Positions 1 through 8,962 of a DNA stretch of 64,000 nucleotides are shown here, in pieces. This DNA is from Acanthornis magna. Lineage: Eukaryota; Chordata; Aves; Passeriformes; Acanthizidae. The position numbers and the translations under genes are program-made. Below the pieces are notes generated by a model. It saw only the letters and a list, made by a program, of their open reading frames with translations. It was not told where the DNA came from and did no database searches. The stretch lies in contig JAWUZG010000174.1 of assembly GCA_036785705.1 (NCBI GenBank), forward strand, positions 558,001 to 622,000, written 5' to 3'. Every line of letters starts with the position of its first letter. The first letter of the stretch is position 1.

Positions 1-326
1 AGAGGGCAGTGGCCGAGCCACAGGGGCCGGGGCTGGAGCAGGGAGCTGTGAGCAGAAGCGCTCGCACACTTACCGTTGTCCCCGAGGAGGAGAAGGTGGC
101 CAGGACAGTGCTTGGCCCAGCTGGGCCCAGGCAGGGCTTTTATAGCAGCCCCAGCATTGCTCAGCTCCAGCCAGGCCAGTCTGCACAGGGGACACTCCCT
201 GATGCTGCTGCTGCTGCTGCTGCTGACACCAGGGCTGTGCAGCCCCTGCCCCTCCCTGAGTCAGCATCCCCCAGTGCCACCCCAGCACATCCACTGCCCA
301 AGCATTCCTGCCCTTCCTGCCACGTG
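1..326 (-). promoter_or_regulatory. Promoter, exon 1 and partial intron of beta-keratin gene 1 (runs off left edge)
   Basis: Read on the minus strand, this has the same layout as the complete copies. There is an E-box CACGTG (321-326), an AP-1/MARE-like TGAGTCA (257-263), seven CTG/CAG triplets (about 204-224) and a TATA box TATAAAA (138-144). A non-coding exon 1 follows (about 114 down to 74), ending at a GT donor (73-72), and then 73 bp of intron. By the fixed 107-bp intron and 24-nt exon-2 leader of the other copies, the coding exon lies just outside the window. Its mirror copy is gene 6. Confidence 0.85.
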
Positions 327-666
327 AGGGACTTGATAGCAGGGATGTCACTCAGTGAGGGGCTCCAGGGACACCTGTGAGGGTTTGGAGGGTCTGGGGC
401 AGTACTGGCAGGAGCCTGCACCACAGTGGGGATCAGGGCATCACTGTCCAGCCCAGCAGAGCAGAACTCCATCCACCTCCAGACACTGCCCAGGGAGCTT
501 TGCCAGGCTGGGGACAAGGAAGTCGTGTGTCCTTTCTGAGCTACATGGGACAAGGAGCTGAGATGTCCACCTGGCCCAGGCTGATTCCAGCTCTGCCCCA
601 CCCTGTTTGGACAATTAAAGATCTTCCTGGAGCCCATTCCTGGGTGACATCCCTGCTATCAAGTTG
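327..666. other. Central spacer between divergent genes 1 and 2
   Basis: No gene is seen. The spacer is asymmetric and carries a landmark (AATTAAAGATCTTCC near 613-627). It lies in inverted orientation relative to the spacers of pairs 3/4 and 5/6, as expected if the whole pair 1/2 is the mirror image of pair 5/6. Confidence 0.6.
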
Positions 667-913
667 CACGTGTGGCAGGAAGGGCAGGAATGCTTGGGCA
701 GTGGGATGTGCTGGGATGGCACTGGGGGATGCTGACTCAGGGAGGGGCAGGGGCTGCAAAGCCCTGGTGTCAGCAGCAGCAGCATCAGGGAGTGTCCCCT
801 GTGCAGACTGGCCTGGCTGGAGCTGAGCAATGCTGGGGCTGCTATAAAAGCCCTGCCTGGGCCCAGCTGGGCCCAGCACAGTCCTGGCCACCTTCTCCTC
901 CTCGGGGACAACG
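667..913 (+). promoter_or_regulatory. Promoter and non-coding exon 1 of beta-keratin gene 2
   Basis: In order: E-box CACGTG (667-672), AP-1/MARE-like TGACTCA within GCTGACTCA (733-739), four CAG triplets (about 773-784) and TATAAAA (843-849). Initiation is expected near 873. Exon 1 ends at 913, followed by the strong donor GTAAGT (914-919). The intron is 914-1020 (107 bp) and ends TTGCAG. A non-coding first exon with the whole coding sequence in exon 2 is the established layout of avian beta-keratin genes. Confidence 0.85.
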
Positions 914-1044
914 GTAAGTGTGCGAGCGCTTCTGCTCACAGCTCCCTGCTCCAGCCCCGGCCCCTGTGGCTCAGCCACTGCCCTCTGCTGCTCTCCTGCC
1001 ATGGCTGCCCTCTCTTGCAGAGCACCCTCGCATCCCACACCAAG

Positions 1045-1410
1045 ATGTCCTGCTACGACCTGTGCCCACCAAGAACCAGCGTGGCTGTGCCCCAGCCCAT
1101 CGCCGAGAGCTGCAACGAGCTGTGCACCCGCCAGTGCCCCGACTCGTCGGCCTTGATCCAGCCGCCCCCCGTGGTGGTCACCTTCCCCGGCCCCATCCTC
1201 AGCTCCTTCCCCCAGCAAGCCGTGGTGGGCTCCTCCGGAGCACCGGCCTTTGGCGGCTCCCTGGGGCTGGGCGGCCTCTACGGTGCCGGCGCCACCCAGG
1301 CCTCAGGAGGCCTCTGCACCTTTGGCAGAGCCTACGCTGCTCCCGCCTGCAGCCCTTGCGTCTTGCCCCGCTACAGCAAGAAGCTCTGGGACACCTGCGG
1401 GCCCTGCTAG
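1045..1410 (+). CDS. Feather-type beta-keratin (corneous beta-protein), copy 2
   Basis: Encodes a 121-residue beta-keratin that would polymerise into the thin filaments of cornified epidermal or feather cells. Residues 1-31 form the family N-terminus (MSCYDLCPP) with cysteines at 3, 7, 23, 27 and 31. Residues about 32-63 match the conserved beta-sheet core ([18 protein letters not shown]), and a short Gly/Leu segment covers 70-82. The C-terminus has five more cysteines (91, 102, 105, 118, 121) and ends in CGPC. It lacks the long Gly-Tyr repeats of claw and scale types. The start is the ATG 24 nt into exon 2; an upstream in-frame ATG lies in the intron. Gene 1 is head-to-head with it and gene 3 converges on it. 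The protein is identical to copy 4. The exact subfamily (feather versus keratinocyte-like) is uncertain. Confidence 0.95.
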   Translation: MSCYDLCPPRTSVAVPQPIAESCNELCTRQCPDSSALIQPPPVVVTFPGPILSSFPQQAVVGSSGAPAFGGSLGLGGLYGAGATQASGGLCTFGRAYAAPACSPCVLPRYSKKLWDTCGPC

Positions 1411-1595
1411 AGCCACCACAGCCCACCCCAGACACCCACGGCAGCCTCAGCCCAGCATGGAGAAGTTGAGCTCTGCACAAGCTGTCCTGGGCTCCTGCAG
1501 CCCCTGACACGCAGCCTGCCTGGGGCCTGCCCACTGTCTCTCTCCCAGTCTCTCCTGCCCCTTTGTTCACAATAAAGATTTCCTGCATCCAAGTC
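1411..1595 (+). other. 3' UTR class A of gene 2 with poly(A) signal
   Basis: AATAAA lies at 1,571-1,576, about 160 nt after the stop. The UTR diverges from the class B UTR of genes 3, 4 and 6 about 10 nt after the stop codon. It matches the UTR of gene 5, its palindrome partner. Confidence 0.85.
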
Positions 1596-1619
1596 TTGTC
1601 TTCCTTCCATTTTTTCCCA

Positions 1620-2412
1620 TTACTGGAAGACTCCAGTGATGCAGGAGATGCAAGACAGGGAGGGAATGCAAATGGAAGGTCAAGGGGAAGGTAAAATAGA
1701 AGAGGGAAGGGCACAGTGGAGGTTAAAATGGAGAAGAAAATGCTATCAAAGTGGATTTGGAAGCGGAAAAAATGAAGAGAAAACGTTGGATTAGCTGAGG
1801 CGGCAGGAAGAGAAGTTGAAGGTGAGAAGTGGAAGGAGAAAAGGACAAGGGAAAGGACAAGGAAAAGGACAAGGATAAGGAGACGAAGAAAGGCATGGAT
1901 CAGGAGAAGGACAAGGAGGAGGAAAAGAAGGACAAAGAGAAGGGCACGGACAATTACAAGGAGAATAAGATAAGGAAACAGAAAGATACGGAGAAAGGGA
2001 ACGACAATGAAAGAGAAGGAGGATGACACAAAAACAAGGAGAAGGAGAAATTTAAGTAGGAAAACAACCAGAGACATAGAAAGAGAAATAGAAGGATAAG
2101 GTGAAGATGAAGGAGATGGAGAAAAGGAGAAGATAAGGAGAAGGAGAAGGAGAAGGAGAAGGAGAAAGAGAAGGACAAGGGCAAGGGCAAGGGCAAGGGC
2201 AAGGGCAAGGGCAAGGACATGGACAAGGAGGACAAGAAAGAATGATAAAGAGAAGGGCATTGACAAGGATAAAGAGAAGAAGAAAGAAGGACAAAGAAAA
2301 GGGCAAGGACAAGGAAAAGGAGAATAAGAACAGGAAACAGAAGAAGAAGCTGAAGGGAAGATATTGAAGGAGGATCAGATGAAAAACAAGGATAGGGAGA
2401 ATTATAAATAGG
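1620..2412 (+). repeat. Polypurine (AAGGAC/GGAGAA) tract downstream of gene 2
   Basis: Almost pure purine sequence with AAGGAC, AAGGGC and GGAGAA motifs, densest at 1,829-2,330. The reverse complement lies at about 7,915-8,545 in the other palindrome arm. Long translations here are Lys/Glu- or Ser/Leu-rich low-complexity artefacts. No gene is seen. Confidence 0.85.
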
Positions 2413-2422
2413 AAGGCTCTCT

Positions 2423-3008
2423 TGCTTTGAAAGACAGGCATCTGCCAAGTAAGGCAGGAACCTCCCTTGAAATAGGGAATATGACTCCTTTTCCTTTGGA
2501 ATTATTATAACTTTGAAATCAAGGGGCTCTCAAGCAAGAGAGATGGGGGAAAAGGAATAACAGCTTGTTACTAATAGAGCAAGGTAATAATATAGAAACA
2601 ACGGTTTAAATAGATAAGTCAGAATACAGCCTGCACCCTGTTAGCGTGGTACAAGCAGTACAGTTAAAATGGTGGCGGCAGTACCGTTGGAGTGATGGAT
2701 GTGGTCTTGTTGAAGTGGTGATCTTGTGGAAAAGTCTCGTCGATCTCCGGAGGTCCAGTGGTGGCTCTTGAGCTCTTCTCCTCTGGGAATCCAGTGGAAA
2801 AGGTAGCTTGGTGTTCGAGGGTCTCATCTTATATGTAGGTAGGAAAGTTCAGTTCCCCGCTTTGGTCGGGGCATCTCACAATGGATGATGGAATCTTATG
2901 ATTCACTCCCAGAGCCCTTGATGGCCCATGAGCAAAGATAGCCCCGATGGTGTTATCAGGGCTGAGCCATGCTGAACATAAAGAACACTGCCCCACCTGT
3001 TTTTAACA
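2423..3008 (-). mobile_element. LTR-like insertion in the left arm
   Basis: The purine tract is continuous at the mirror position (around 7,915) but here is interrupted after AAATAGGAAG and resumes near 3,067. On the minus strand the inserted block could run from TGTTAAAAAC to a terminal CA. Its minus-strand 3' part resembles the 3' part of the long LTR at 60,934-61,887 (a shared ATCAAGGG-CTCTCA-GGGAAAAGGAATAA block). No matching target-site duplication was found, so the borders are approximate. About 58 bp (3,009-3,066) remain unexplained. Confidence 0.5.
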
Positions 3009-3066
3009 GCTTATGGAGATGGGAATAGAATACATACTTTTATGTACATAAACCTTCCATGTAACC

Positions 3067-3340
3067 TAAGACAAAGACAAAGAAAGAAAGAAGTAGAAAG
3101 AGAAATACAAGGACAAGGCAAAGGAGAAGGGGATGGGGAAGGGAAAGAGGAAGGGGAAGGAGAAGAAGAAGAAAGGGAAGGAGAAGGAGAAGGAGAAGGA
3201 GAAGAAAGGGAAGGAGAAAGAGAAGGAGAAGGAGAAGGAGAAGGAGAAGGAGAAGGAGAAGGAGAAGGAGAAGGAGAAGGAGAAGGAGAAGGAGAAGGAG
3301 AAGGAGAAGGAGAAGGAGAAGGAGAAGGAGAAAGAACTGA
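3067..3340 (+). repeat. Polypurine tract with near-perfect (GGAGAA)n
   Basis: About 110 bp (roughly 3,221-3,331) are an uninterrupted GGAGAA hexamer array, flanked by degenerate purine repeats. The mirror tract at 7,800-7,915 is much shorter, so this array expanded or the other contracted after the arms formed. Such homopurine mirror repeats can form triplex DNA (family knowledge, not shown here). Confidence 0.9.
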
Positions 3341-3549
3341 TGACAAGACGATGTAACGTACAGGGCATAGGGAAGTGGAAGCCTCCCATTTGATGTCAGT
3401 TCCAATGCCTTCTGCAGAGCCATGGAAGCAGAAAGTAGTCAGGCCCTGGCAGCCTTTGGCCATGGATGGTTTCCAGCCCCACGGACAGCCCCACACTTTC
3501 ACAGCCTGACTGGAGGTATGGAACAGCCCCTGGTCTCATGTGCTGCAGG
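3341..3549. repeat. Segment shared by all keratin units
   Basis: Non-coding block ending in the CTGCAG motif. It recurs in reverse complement at 6,960-7,070 plus 7,704-7,805 (split by an LTR) and at about 11,300-11,515. It marks the outer boundary of each keratin unit. Confidence 0.75.
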
Positions 3550-4091
3550 TGATGCCGGTGACTATTGTATGTTCTTTCTATACCCTTTTAATATATTTTT
3601 GAATACGCTTTCCCTTCCCTGCTACCCTCTATACACACTCCTTGTACCCTGCACAAACACTCCTTGTACTATAGTCCTACATGTTTACAACCCTTGTAGT
3701 CTGATATTTTGCTTAGTTTGGGGTCCTGCCAAGCGAGAAAGACCAAACATTCATATTATCTCAGAACTAGAGGCTCCAACCTGCTCTCTCTTGGAACATG
3801 TGTTTGTAAACTAGGCTGTAGTCTCATTTGGGGGGGGTTCATTAGAATAGGGGGCAATTATTCATTCATTAAGTTTCTTATTGGGGGATTTTAAGTATGC
3901 TAATTTTGTGAAGTCCATAAAAATCAGGGACGCGTTGTATGGTGGTTCCGGCTTGTCATTCCCTCCATGGTGTGTTTTCCACCTTTGATGAGTCTGAGAA
4001 CCTAGGATCCTATTAAAGCGAGGTAAATTCCCTTTTCCCTGTACTGCTGTGTCTGCTTCATATTTTTACTAGCCTGTTTAAGGCATGAAAG
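3550..4091 (+). mobile_element. Unclassified LTR-like insertion in the left arm
   Basis: At the mirror site (6,960-6,985) the sequence runs directly from GTGCTGCAGG into CAGGGGAGATTCC. Here about 540 bp intervene, starting TGATGCC and ending GGCATGAAAG, with ATTAAAG near the 3' end as a possible poly(A) signal. The ends do not give a clean target-site duplication, so the class is uncertain. No coding potential is seen. Confidence 0.5.
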
Positions 4092-4310
4092 GCAGGGGAG
4101 ATTCCTGTGTTCAGGCAGAGCCCTTGGAGCTCACCTGCAAGACCATGTGGGGTGACAGCTGCCAGGGCTGGGGGATCTGCCCAAAGGCAGCTCTGGCTGG
4201 CAAGGATGGGGACGAGAGACTGCCCTGACTGGACTTGAGGGAGCCATGTGCAGGGAGAGGAAGCCCTGCAGCCCATGCTGGGCATTGAAAGTAAATCCAG
4301 AGAGGGAGGA

Positions 4311-4610
4311 GTTGGATGCAGGATTGTTTTATTAGAAGCACAGCAAAGAACACACTGGACACAGATACAGAAGGCATGGGCAGGATTTCTCCGCAGGCTT
4401 CTCTAGAGCTGCTCCTTCAGGCTTGTCCCAGGCAGGGGCTGCTGCCAAGAGAAGGCAGCACCCTGAGGGACCATGGTGGAGTGAGGAATGTGGGCAAAGG
4501 CAGGAGCAAGGAGGGGGAGAGGCGGCCTGGGGAGAGGGGCAGGGGAGGAGAAAAGAGAGGAGGAGTGAGGCTGAGGCTGCCAAGGCACTGCAGGGCTGCT
4601 GGTTGTGGCT
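4311..4610 (-). other. 3' UTR class B of gene 3 with poly(A) signal
   Basis: On the minus strand the AATAAA signal is at 4,333-4,328, about 280 nt after the stop. It matches the UTRs of genes 4 and 6 and differs from those of genes 2 and 5. Confidence 0.85.
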
Positions 4611-4976
4611 CTAGCAGGGCCCGCAGGTGTCCCAGAGCTTCTTGCTGTAGCGGGGCAAGACGCAAGGGCTGCAGGCGGGAGCAGCGTAGGCTCTGCCAAA
4701 GGTGCAGAGGCCTCCCAAGGCCTGGGTGGCGCCGGCACCGTAGAGGCCGCCCAGCCCCAGGGAGCCGCCAAAGGCCGGTGCTCCGGAGGAGCCCACCACG
4801 GCTTGCTGGGGGAAGGAGCTGAGGATGGGGCCGGGGAAGGTGACCACCACGGGGGGCGGCTGGATCAAGGCCGACGAGTCGGGGCACTGGCGGGTGCACA
4901 GCTCGTTGCAGCTCTCGGCGATGGGCTGGGGCACAGCCACGCTGGTTCTTGGTGGGCACAGGTCATAGCAGGACAT
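4611..4976 (-). CDS. Feather-type beta-keratin (corneous beta-protein), copy 3
   Basis: Encodes the same 121-residue structural protein as its neighbours: Cys-rich N-terminus, beta-sheet core at about 32-63, Gly/Leu segment and Cys-rich C-terminus ending CGPC. One visible replacement is Ser87 to Leu (ATQALGG). Exon 2 begins at 5,000, the intron is 5,107-5,001 (107 bp) and exon 1 ends at 5,108. The start codon is 24 nt into exon 2. Gene 4 is its head-to-head partner and palindrome mirror, with start codons 1.1 kb apart. Gene 2 converges on it across about 2.7 kb of repeat sequence. There is no frameshift or premature stop. Confidence 0.95.
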   Translation of the reverse strand: MSCYDLCPPRTSVAVPQPIAESCNELCTRQCPDSSALIQPPPVVVTFPGPILSSFPQQAVVGSSGAPAFGGSLGLGGLYGAGATQALGGLCTFGRAYAAPACSPCVLPRYSKKLWDTCGPC

Positions 4977-5107
4977 CTTGGTGTGGGATGCGAGGGTGCT
5001 CTGCAAGAGAGGGCAGCCATGGCAGGAGAGCAGCAGAGGGCAGTGGCCGAGCCACAGGGGCCAGGGCTGGAGCAGGGAGCTGTGAGCAGAAGCGCTCGCA
5101 CACTTAC

Positions 5108-5363
5108 CCTTGTCCCCGAGGAGGAGAAGGTGGCCAGGACAGTGCTGGGCCCAGCTGGGCCCAGGCAGGGCTTTTATAGCAGCCCCAGCATTGCTCAGCT
5201 CCAGCCAGGCCAGTCTGCACAGGGGACACTCCCTGATGCTGCTGCTGCTGCTGCTGCTGACACCAGGGCTGTGCAGCCCCTGCCCCTCCCTGAGTCAGCA
5301 TCCCCCAGTGCCACCCCAGCACATCCCACTGCCCAAGCATTCCTGCCCTTCCTGCCACACGTG
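5108..5363 (-). promoter_or_regulatory. Promoter and non-coding exon 1 of beta-keratin gene 3
   Basis: On the minus strand: E-box CACGTG (5,363-5,358), AP-1/MARE-like TGACTCA (5,297-5,291), seven CAG triplets, TATAAAA (5,178-5,172), exon 1 from about 5,148 to 5,108, then a GTAAGT donor. The gap between the AP-1 site and TATA is 112 bp, 9 bp (three triplets) longer than in genes 2, 4, 5 and 6. Confidence 0.85.
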
Positions 5364-5703
5364 CAACTTGATAGCAGGGATGTCACCCAGGAATGGGCTC
5401 CAGGAAGATCTTTAATTGTCCAAACAGGGTGGGGCAGAGCTGGAATCAGCCTGGGCCAGGTGGACATCTCAGCTCCTTGTCCCATGTAGCTCAGAAAGGA
5501 CACACGACTTCCTTGTCCCCAGCCTGGCAAAGCTCCCTGGGCAGTGTCTGGAGGTGGATGGAGTTCTGCTCTGCTGGGCTGGACAGTGATGCCCTGATCC
5601 CCACTGCAGTGCAGGCTCCTGCCGGTACTGCCCCAGTCTGTCCAAACCCTCACAGGTGTCCCTGGAGCCCCTCACTGAGTGACATCCCTGCTATCAAGTC
5701 CCT
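5364..5703. other. Central spacer between divergent genes 3 and 4 (palindrome centre)
   Basis: No gene is seen. It includes the asymmetric core (5,395-5,650) that separates the two inverted arms, with the landmark GATCTTTAATTGTCC near 5,406-5,420. It has the same orientation as the 5/6 spacer. Confidence 0.6.
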
Positions 5704-5948
5704 CACGTGGCAGGAAGGGGAGGAGCGCTTGGGCAGCGAGATATGCGGGGGTGGCACCAGGGGATGCTGACTCAGGGAGGGGCAGGGGCCGCACAGCCCT
5801 GGTGTCAGCAGCAGCAGCATCAGGGAGTGTCCCCTGTGCAGACTGGCCTGGCTGGAGCTGAGCAATGCTGGGGCTGCTATAAAAGCCCTGCCTGGGCCCA
5901 GCTGGGCCAAACACTGTCCTGGCCACTTTCTCCTCCTCGGGGACAACG
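5704..5948 (+). promoter_or_regulatory. Promoter and non-coding exon 1 of beta-keratin gene 4
   Basis: E-box CACGTG (5,704-5,709), AP-1/MARE-like TGACTCA (5,768-5,774), four CAG triplets, TATAAAA (5,878-5,884), exon 1 from about 5,908 to 5,948, donor GTAAGT (5,949-5,954). The intron ends with TTGCAG at 6,055. Confidence 0.85.
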
Positions 5949-6079
5949 GTAAGTGTGCGAGCGCTTCTGCTCACAGCTCCCTGCTCCAGCCCTGGCCCCT
6001 GTGGCTCGGCCACTGCCCTCTGCTGCTCTCCTGCCATGGCTGCCCTCTCTTGCAGAGCACCCTCGCATCCCACGCCAAG

Positions 6080-6445
6080 ATGTCCTGCTACGACCTGTGC
6101 CCACCAAGAACCAGCGTGGCTGTGCCCCAGCCCATCGCCGAGAGCTGCAACGAGCTGTGCACCCGCCAGTGCCCCGACTCGTCGGCCTTGATCCAGCCGC
6201 CCCCCGTGGTGGTCACCTTCCCCGGCCCCATCCTCAGCTCCTTCCCCCAGCAAGCCGTGGTGGGCTCCTCCGGAGCACCGGCCTTTGGCGGCTCCCTGGG
6301 GCTGGGCGGCCTCTACGGTGCCGGCGCCACCCAGGCCTCGGGAGGCCTCTGCACCTTTGGCAGAGCCTACGCTGCTCCCGCCTGCAGCCCTTGCGTCTTG
6401 CCCCGCTACAGCAAGAAGCTCTGGGACACCTGCGGGCCCTGCTAG
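6080..6445 (+). CDS. Feather-type beta-keratin (corneous beta-protein), copy 4
   Basis: Encodes the array consensus protein of 121 residues, with the same sequence as copy 2. Cysteines sit at 3, 7, 23, 27, 31, 91, 102, 105, 118 and 121. The beta-sheet core is at about 32-63 and the C-terminus is CGPC. The coding exon starts at 6,056 after a 107-bp intron (5,949-6,055), and the ATG is 24 nt downstream. Gene 3 is divergent and gene 5 convergent, about 2.1 kb away between poly(A) signals. Coding identity to the other copies far exceeds that of some flanking non-coding sequence, which suggests recent duplication or gene conversion. Confidence 0.95.
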   Translation: MSCYDLCPPRTSVAVPQPIAESCNELCTRQCPDSSALIQPPPVVVTFPGPILSSFPQQAVVGSSGAPAFGGSLGLGGLYGAGATQASGGLCTFGRAYAAPACSPCVLPRYSKKLWDTCGPC

Positions 6446-6745
6446 AGCCACAACCAGCAGCCCTGCAGTGCCTTGGCGGCCTCAGCCTCACTCCTCCTCT
6501 CTTTTCTCCTCCCCTGCCCCTCTCCCCAGGCCGCCTCTCCCCCTCCTTGCTCCTGCCTTTGCCCACAGTCCTGACTCCACCATAGTCCCTCAGGGTGCTG
6601 CCTTCTCTTGGCAGCAGCCCCTGCCTGGGACAAGCCTGAAGGAGCAGCTCTAGAGAAGCCTGCGGAGAAATCCTGCCCATGCCTTCTGTATCTGTGTCCA
6701 GTGTGTTCTTTGCTGTGCTTCTAATAAAACAATCCTGCATCCAAC
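6446..6745 (+). other. 3' UTR class B of gene 4 with poly(A) signal
   Basis: AATAAA lies at 6,723-6,728. The UTR matches genes 3 and 6 almost base for base. Confidence 0.85.
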
Positions 6746-7070
6746 TCCTGCCTCTCTGGATTTACTCTCAATGCCCAGCATGGGCTGCAGGGCTTCCTCT
6801 CCCTGCACGTGGCTCCCTCAAGTCCAGTCAGGGCAGTCTCTCGTCCCCATCCTTGCCAGCCAGAGCTGCCTTTGGGCAGATCCCCCAGCCCTGGCAGCTG
6901 TCACCCCACACGGTCTTGCAGGTGAGCTCTAAGGGCTCTGCCTGAACACTGGAATCTCCCCTGCCTGCAGCACGTGAGACCAGGGGCTGTTCTATACCTC
7001 CAGTCAGGCTGTGAAAGTGTGGGGCTGTCCCTGGGGCTGGAAACCATCCATGTCCAAAGGCCGCCGGGGC
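6746..7070. other. Downstream flank of gene 4, shared with other units
   Basis: No gene is seen. The flank is repeated after gene 6 (11,080-11,400) and, inverted, after gene 3 (4,310-4,092 and 3,549-3,430). Confidence 0.7.
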
Positions 7071-7698
7071 TGACAAGAGGCGAGAGAGGGCCTGGTGAGC
7101 AACACAACTCTGTCCCCGGCTTGTGAAATCCAACTGTTTATTAACTAACACTCAAATAACAGAAGTATGAAGACAAGCCCGCTACTTCTTTGGCAACAAG
7201 GCAGACCCGAAAGCTCCTGATGCTGCGTGCTCTCCCTCGTCAGTCTGAAAGGGCAGAGGACCAGGTGCAAAGCACCAGGTCACCTTTATGCCCTAGCCCA
7301 TTACACCCCATTGGTCCATTCTGGATCCTTGGTCCCGTTGGCTCGTTTGTCCAAACGTTATTGGATCGTTTTTACTGGGGCATTCCTGTGCAATCATTTT
7401 CTAGAGGTCTCTCCTGGCTGGTCCTTGTCCAGTCCAATCCGCGCTCTTGATGACGTCACTCTTTTTGTTGGAATATTCTAGAAACATCTTTCCCTATATG
7501 GGCACTCTCATGTATATTCATTTAATGGGTGTGTTCAAATGTTGCACTCAGCACAGCATCCCACCTCCCAGCCACACCAACATAACCAACATAAAGACAT
7601 TAACTGGCTCGACTCCACAATCAGCCCTGTCAACTCATTAACTTATTATTAAGTCATAGACGTAATTAACTTTATTGAACCCAAACTCATTTATAACA
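7071..7698 (-). mobile_element. Solo LTR of an endogenous retrovirus
   Basis: The 628-bp insert begins TGACAAGAGG and ends TAACA on the + strand. It is flanked by GGGGC (7,066-7,070) and AGGGC (7,699-7,703). The empty site at 11,398-11,412 reads CAGGGCTCAACC, so the duplication was AGGGC (5 bp) with one later change. On the minus strand a poly(A) signal AATAAA (7,142-7,137) lies about 70 nt from the 3' end and a TATA-like CATAAAG near 7,289. A perfect CRE (TGACGTCA, 7,451-7,458) lies in the presumed U3. There are no internal retroviral genes. Confidence 0.85.
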
Positions 7699-7794
7699 AG
7701 GGCTTGACCATTTTCTGCTTCCATGTTTCTGCAGAAGTCATTGGAACTGACATCAAATGGGAGGCTTCCCCTTCCCTATGCCCTGTACACTACA

Positions 7795-8545
7795 TTGCCT
7801 TGTCATCAGCTCGCTCTCGTTCTCATTCTCCTTTTTCTCCTTCTCTTTGTCCTTCCCCTTCCCCTTTGCCTTGTCCTTGTATTTCTCTTTCTACTTCTTT
7901 CTTTCTTTGTCTTCCTATTTATATTTCTCCCTCTCCTTGCTTTTCATCTGATCCTCCTCCACTGTCTTTCTCCGTCCCCTTCTCCTTGTCTTTCTTATTC
8001 TTCTTATCCTTGTCCTTGCCCTTTTCTTTGTCCTTCTTTCCTCTTCTCCTTGTCCATGTCCATGCCCTTCTCTTTCTCCTTTCTGGTCCTCCTTGTCCAT
8101 GTCCTTGTCCTCCTTCTCTTCTTCTCATTTTTTCCATCTCCTTTGTCTTCAACTTCTCCTTCTATTTCTCTTTGTATGTCTCTTGTTGTTTTCCTATTTA
8201 TATTTCTCCTTCTCCTTGTTTTTCGTGTCATCCTCCTTCTCTTTCATCGTCCGTCCCTTTCTCCCTCTCGTTCTGTTTTCTTATCTTATTCTCCTTGTCC
8301 TTGTCCATGCCCTTCTCTTTGTCCTTCTTTTTCTCCGCCTTGTCCTTCTCCTTCTTCTTGTCTTCCTTCGTCTCCTTGTCCTTCTCCTTCCCTCCTTCAC
8401 CTTATGCTCCTTTTCCCTCACCTAACCCGACACCTTACCTTTGTTTCTTCTGCTTCCACTTCCATTTTTATCTCCAGTTTAACCTCCACTGGGCCCTTCC
8501 CCCTTCTATTTTACCTTCCCCTTGACCTTCCATTTTGAATTCCCT
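7795..8545 (-). repeat. Polypyrimidine tract (mirror of the left-arm purine tract)
   Basis: CCTTGT/CTTCTC-rich sequence, the reverse complement of 1,680-2,412 plus a contracted version of 3,067-3,340. No gene is seen; long Ser/Leu/Phe-rich open frames are low-complexity artefacts. Confidence 0.85.
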
Positions 8546-8567
8546 CTGAGGTTTGCATCTCCCCCAT

Positions 8568-8728
8568 TGTGGATGCACTATTCTAAGATCTCTCTCTCTC
8601 ATGAATCATATGGGAAACAAAGATAAGCCCCTTTTTTGTTCAGAAAGAGCAAGAAGAACTCAGCTTATCTTAGCTTCTCATACGATTCATGAGAAAGGAG
8701 AGAGAGGTCTTAGAATAGTGCATCCACA
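8568..8728. mobile_element. 161-bp foldback (MITE-like) element
   Basis: Begins TGTGGATGCACTATTC and ends with its reverse complement. The two arms are about 66 bp with a few mismatches and a 4-base offset, leaving a loop of about 25-30 bp. A perfect 6-bp target-site duplication CCCCAT flanks it (8,562-8,567 and 8,729-8,734). The mirror site in the left arm (around 1,640-1,660) lacks the element. Almost the whole insert would fold into one hairpin. The family is not recognised. Confidence 0.75.
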
Positions 8729-8784
8729 CCCCATTACCAGGGTCTTCCTGATTTGGGAAAAAATGGGAGGAAGACAAGACTTGG

Positions 8785-8962
8785 ATGCAGGAAATCTTTA
8801 TTGTGAACAAAGGGGCAGGGGAGACTGGGAGAGACACAGTGGGCAAGCCCCAGGCAGGCTGCGTGTCAGGGGCTGCAGGAGCCCAGGACAGCTTGTGCAG
8901 AGCTCAACTTCTCCATGCTGGGCTGAGGCTGCCGTGGGTGTCTGGGGTGGGCTGTGGTGGCT
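8785..8962 (-). other. 3' UTR class A of gene 5 with poly(A) signal
   Basis: On the minus strand AATAAA is at 8,802-8,797. It matches the UTR of gene 2. Confidence 0.85.

Noticed and set aside
918..1469. Same-strand overlapping frame of 183 codons in gene 2 (and equivalents in genes 4, 5 and 6)
   Set aside because: It starts in the intron and lies in a shifted frame of the keratin exon, with no family similarity. The keratin frame explains the sequence.
1199..2448. Leu/Ser/Phe-rich frames of 129-355 codons in the polypurine tract
   Set aside because: They are translations of simple repeats in all frames, with no coding signal.
4605..5489. Open frame of 294 codons antisense to keratin gene 3, repeated in similar form opposite each copy
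   Set aside because: It crosses the intron, exon 1 and promoter of the real gene, is Ala/Gly/Arg-rich as expected for the complement of GC-rich DNA, and persists only because the copies are nearly identical.
7704..8538. Frames of 271 and 273 codons in the polypyrimidine tract
   Set aside because: These are the mirror of the same low-complexity artefact.
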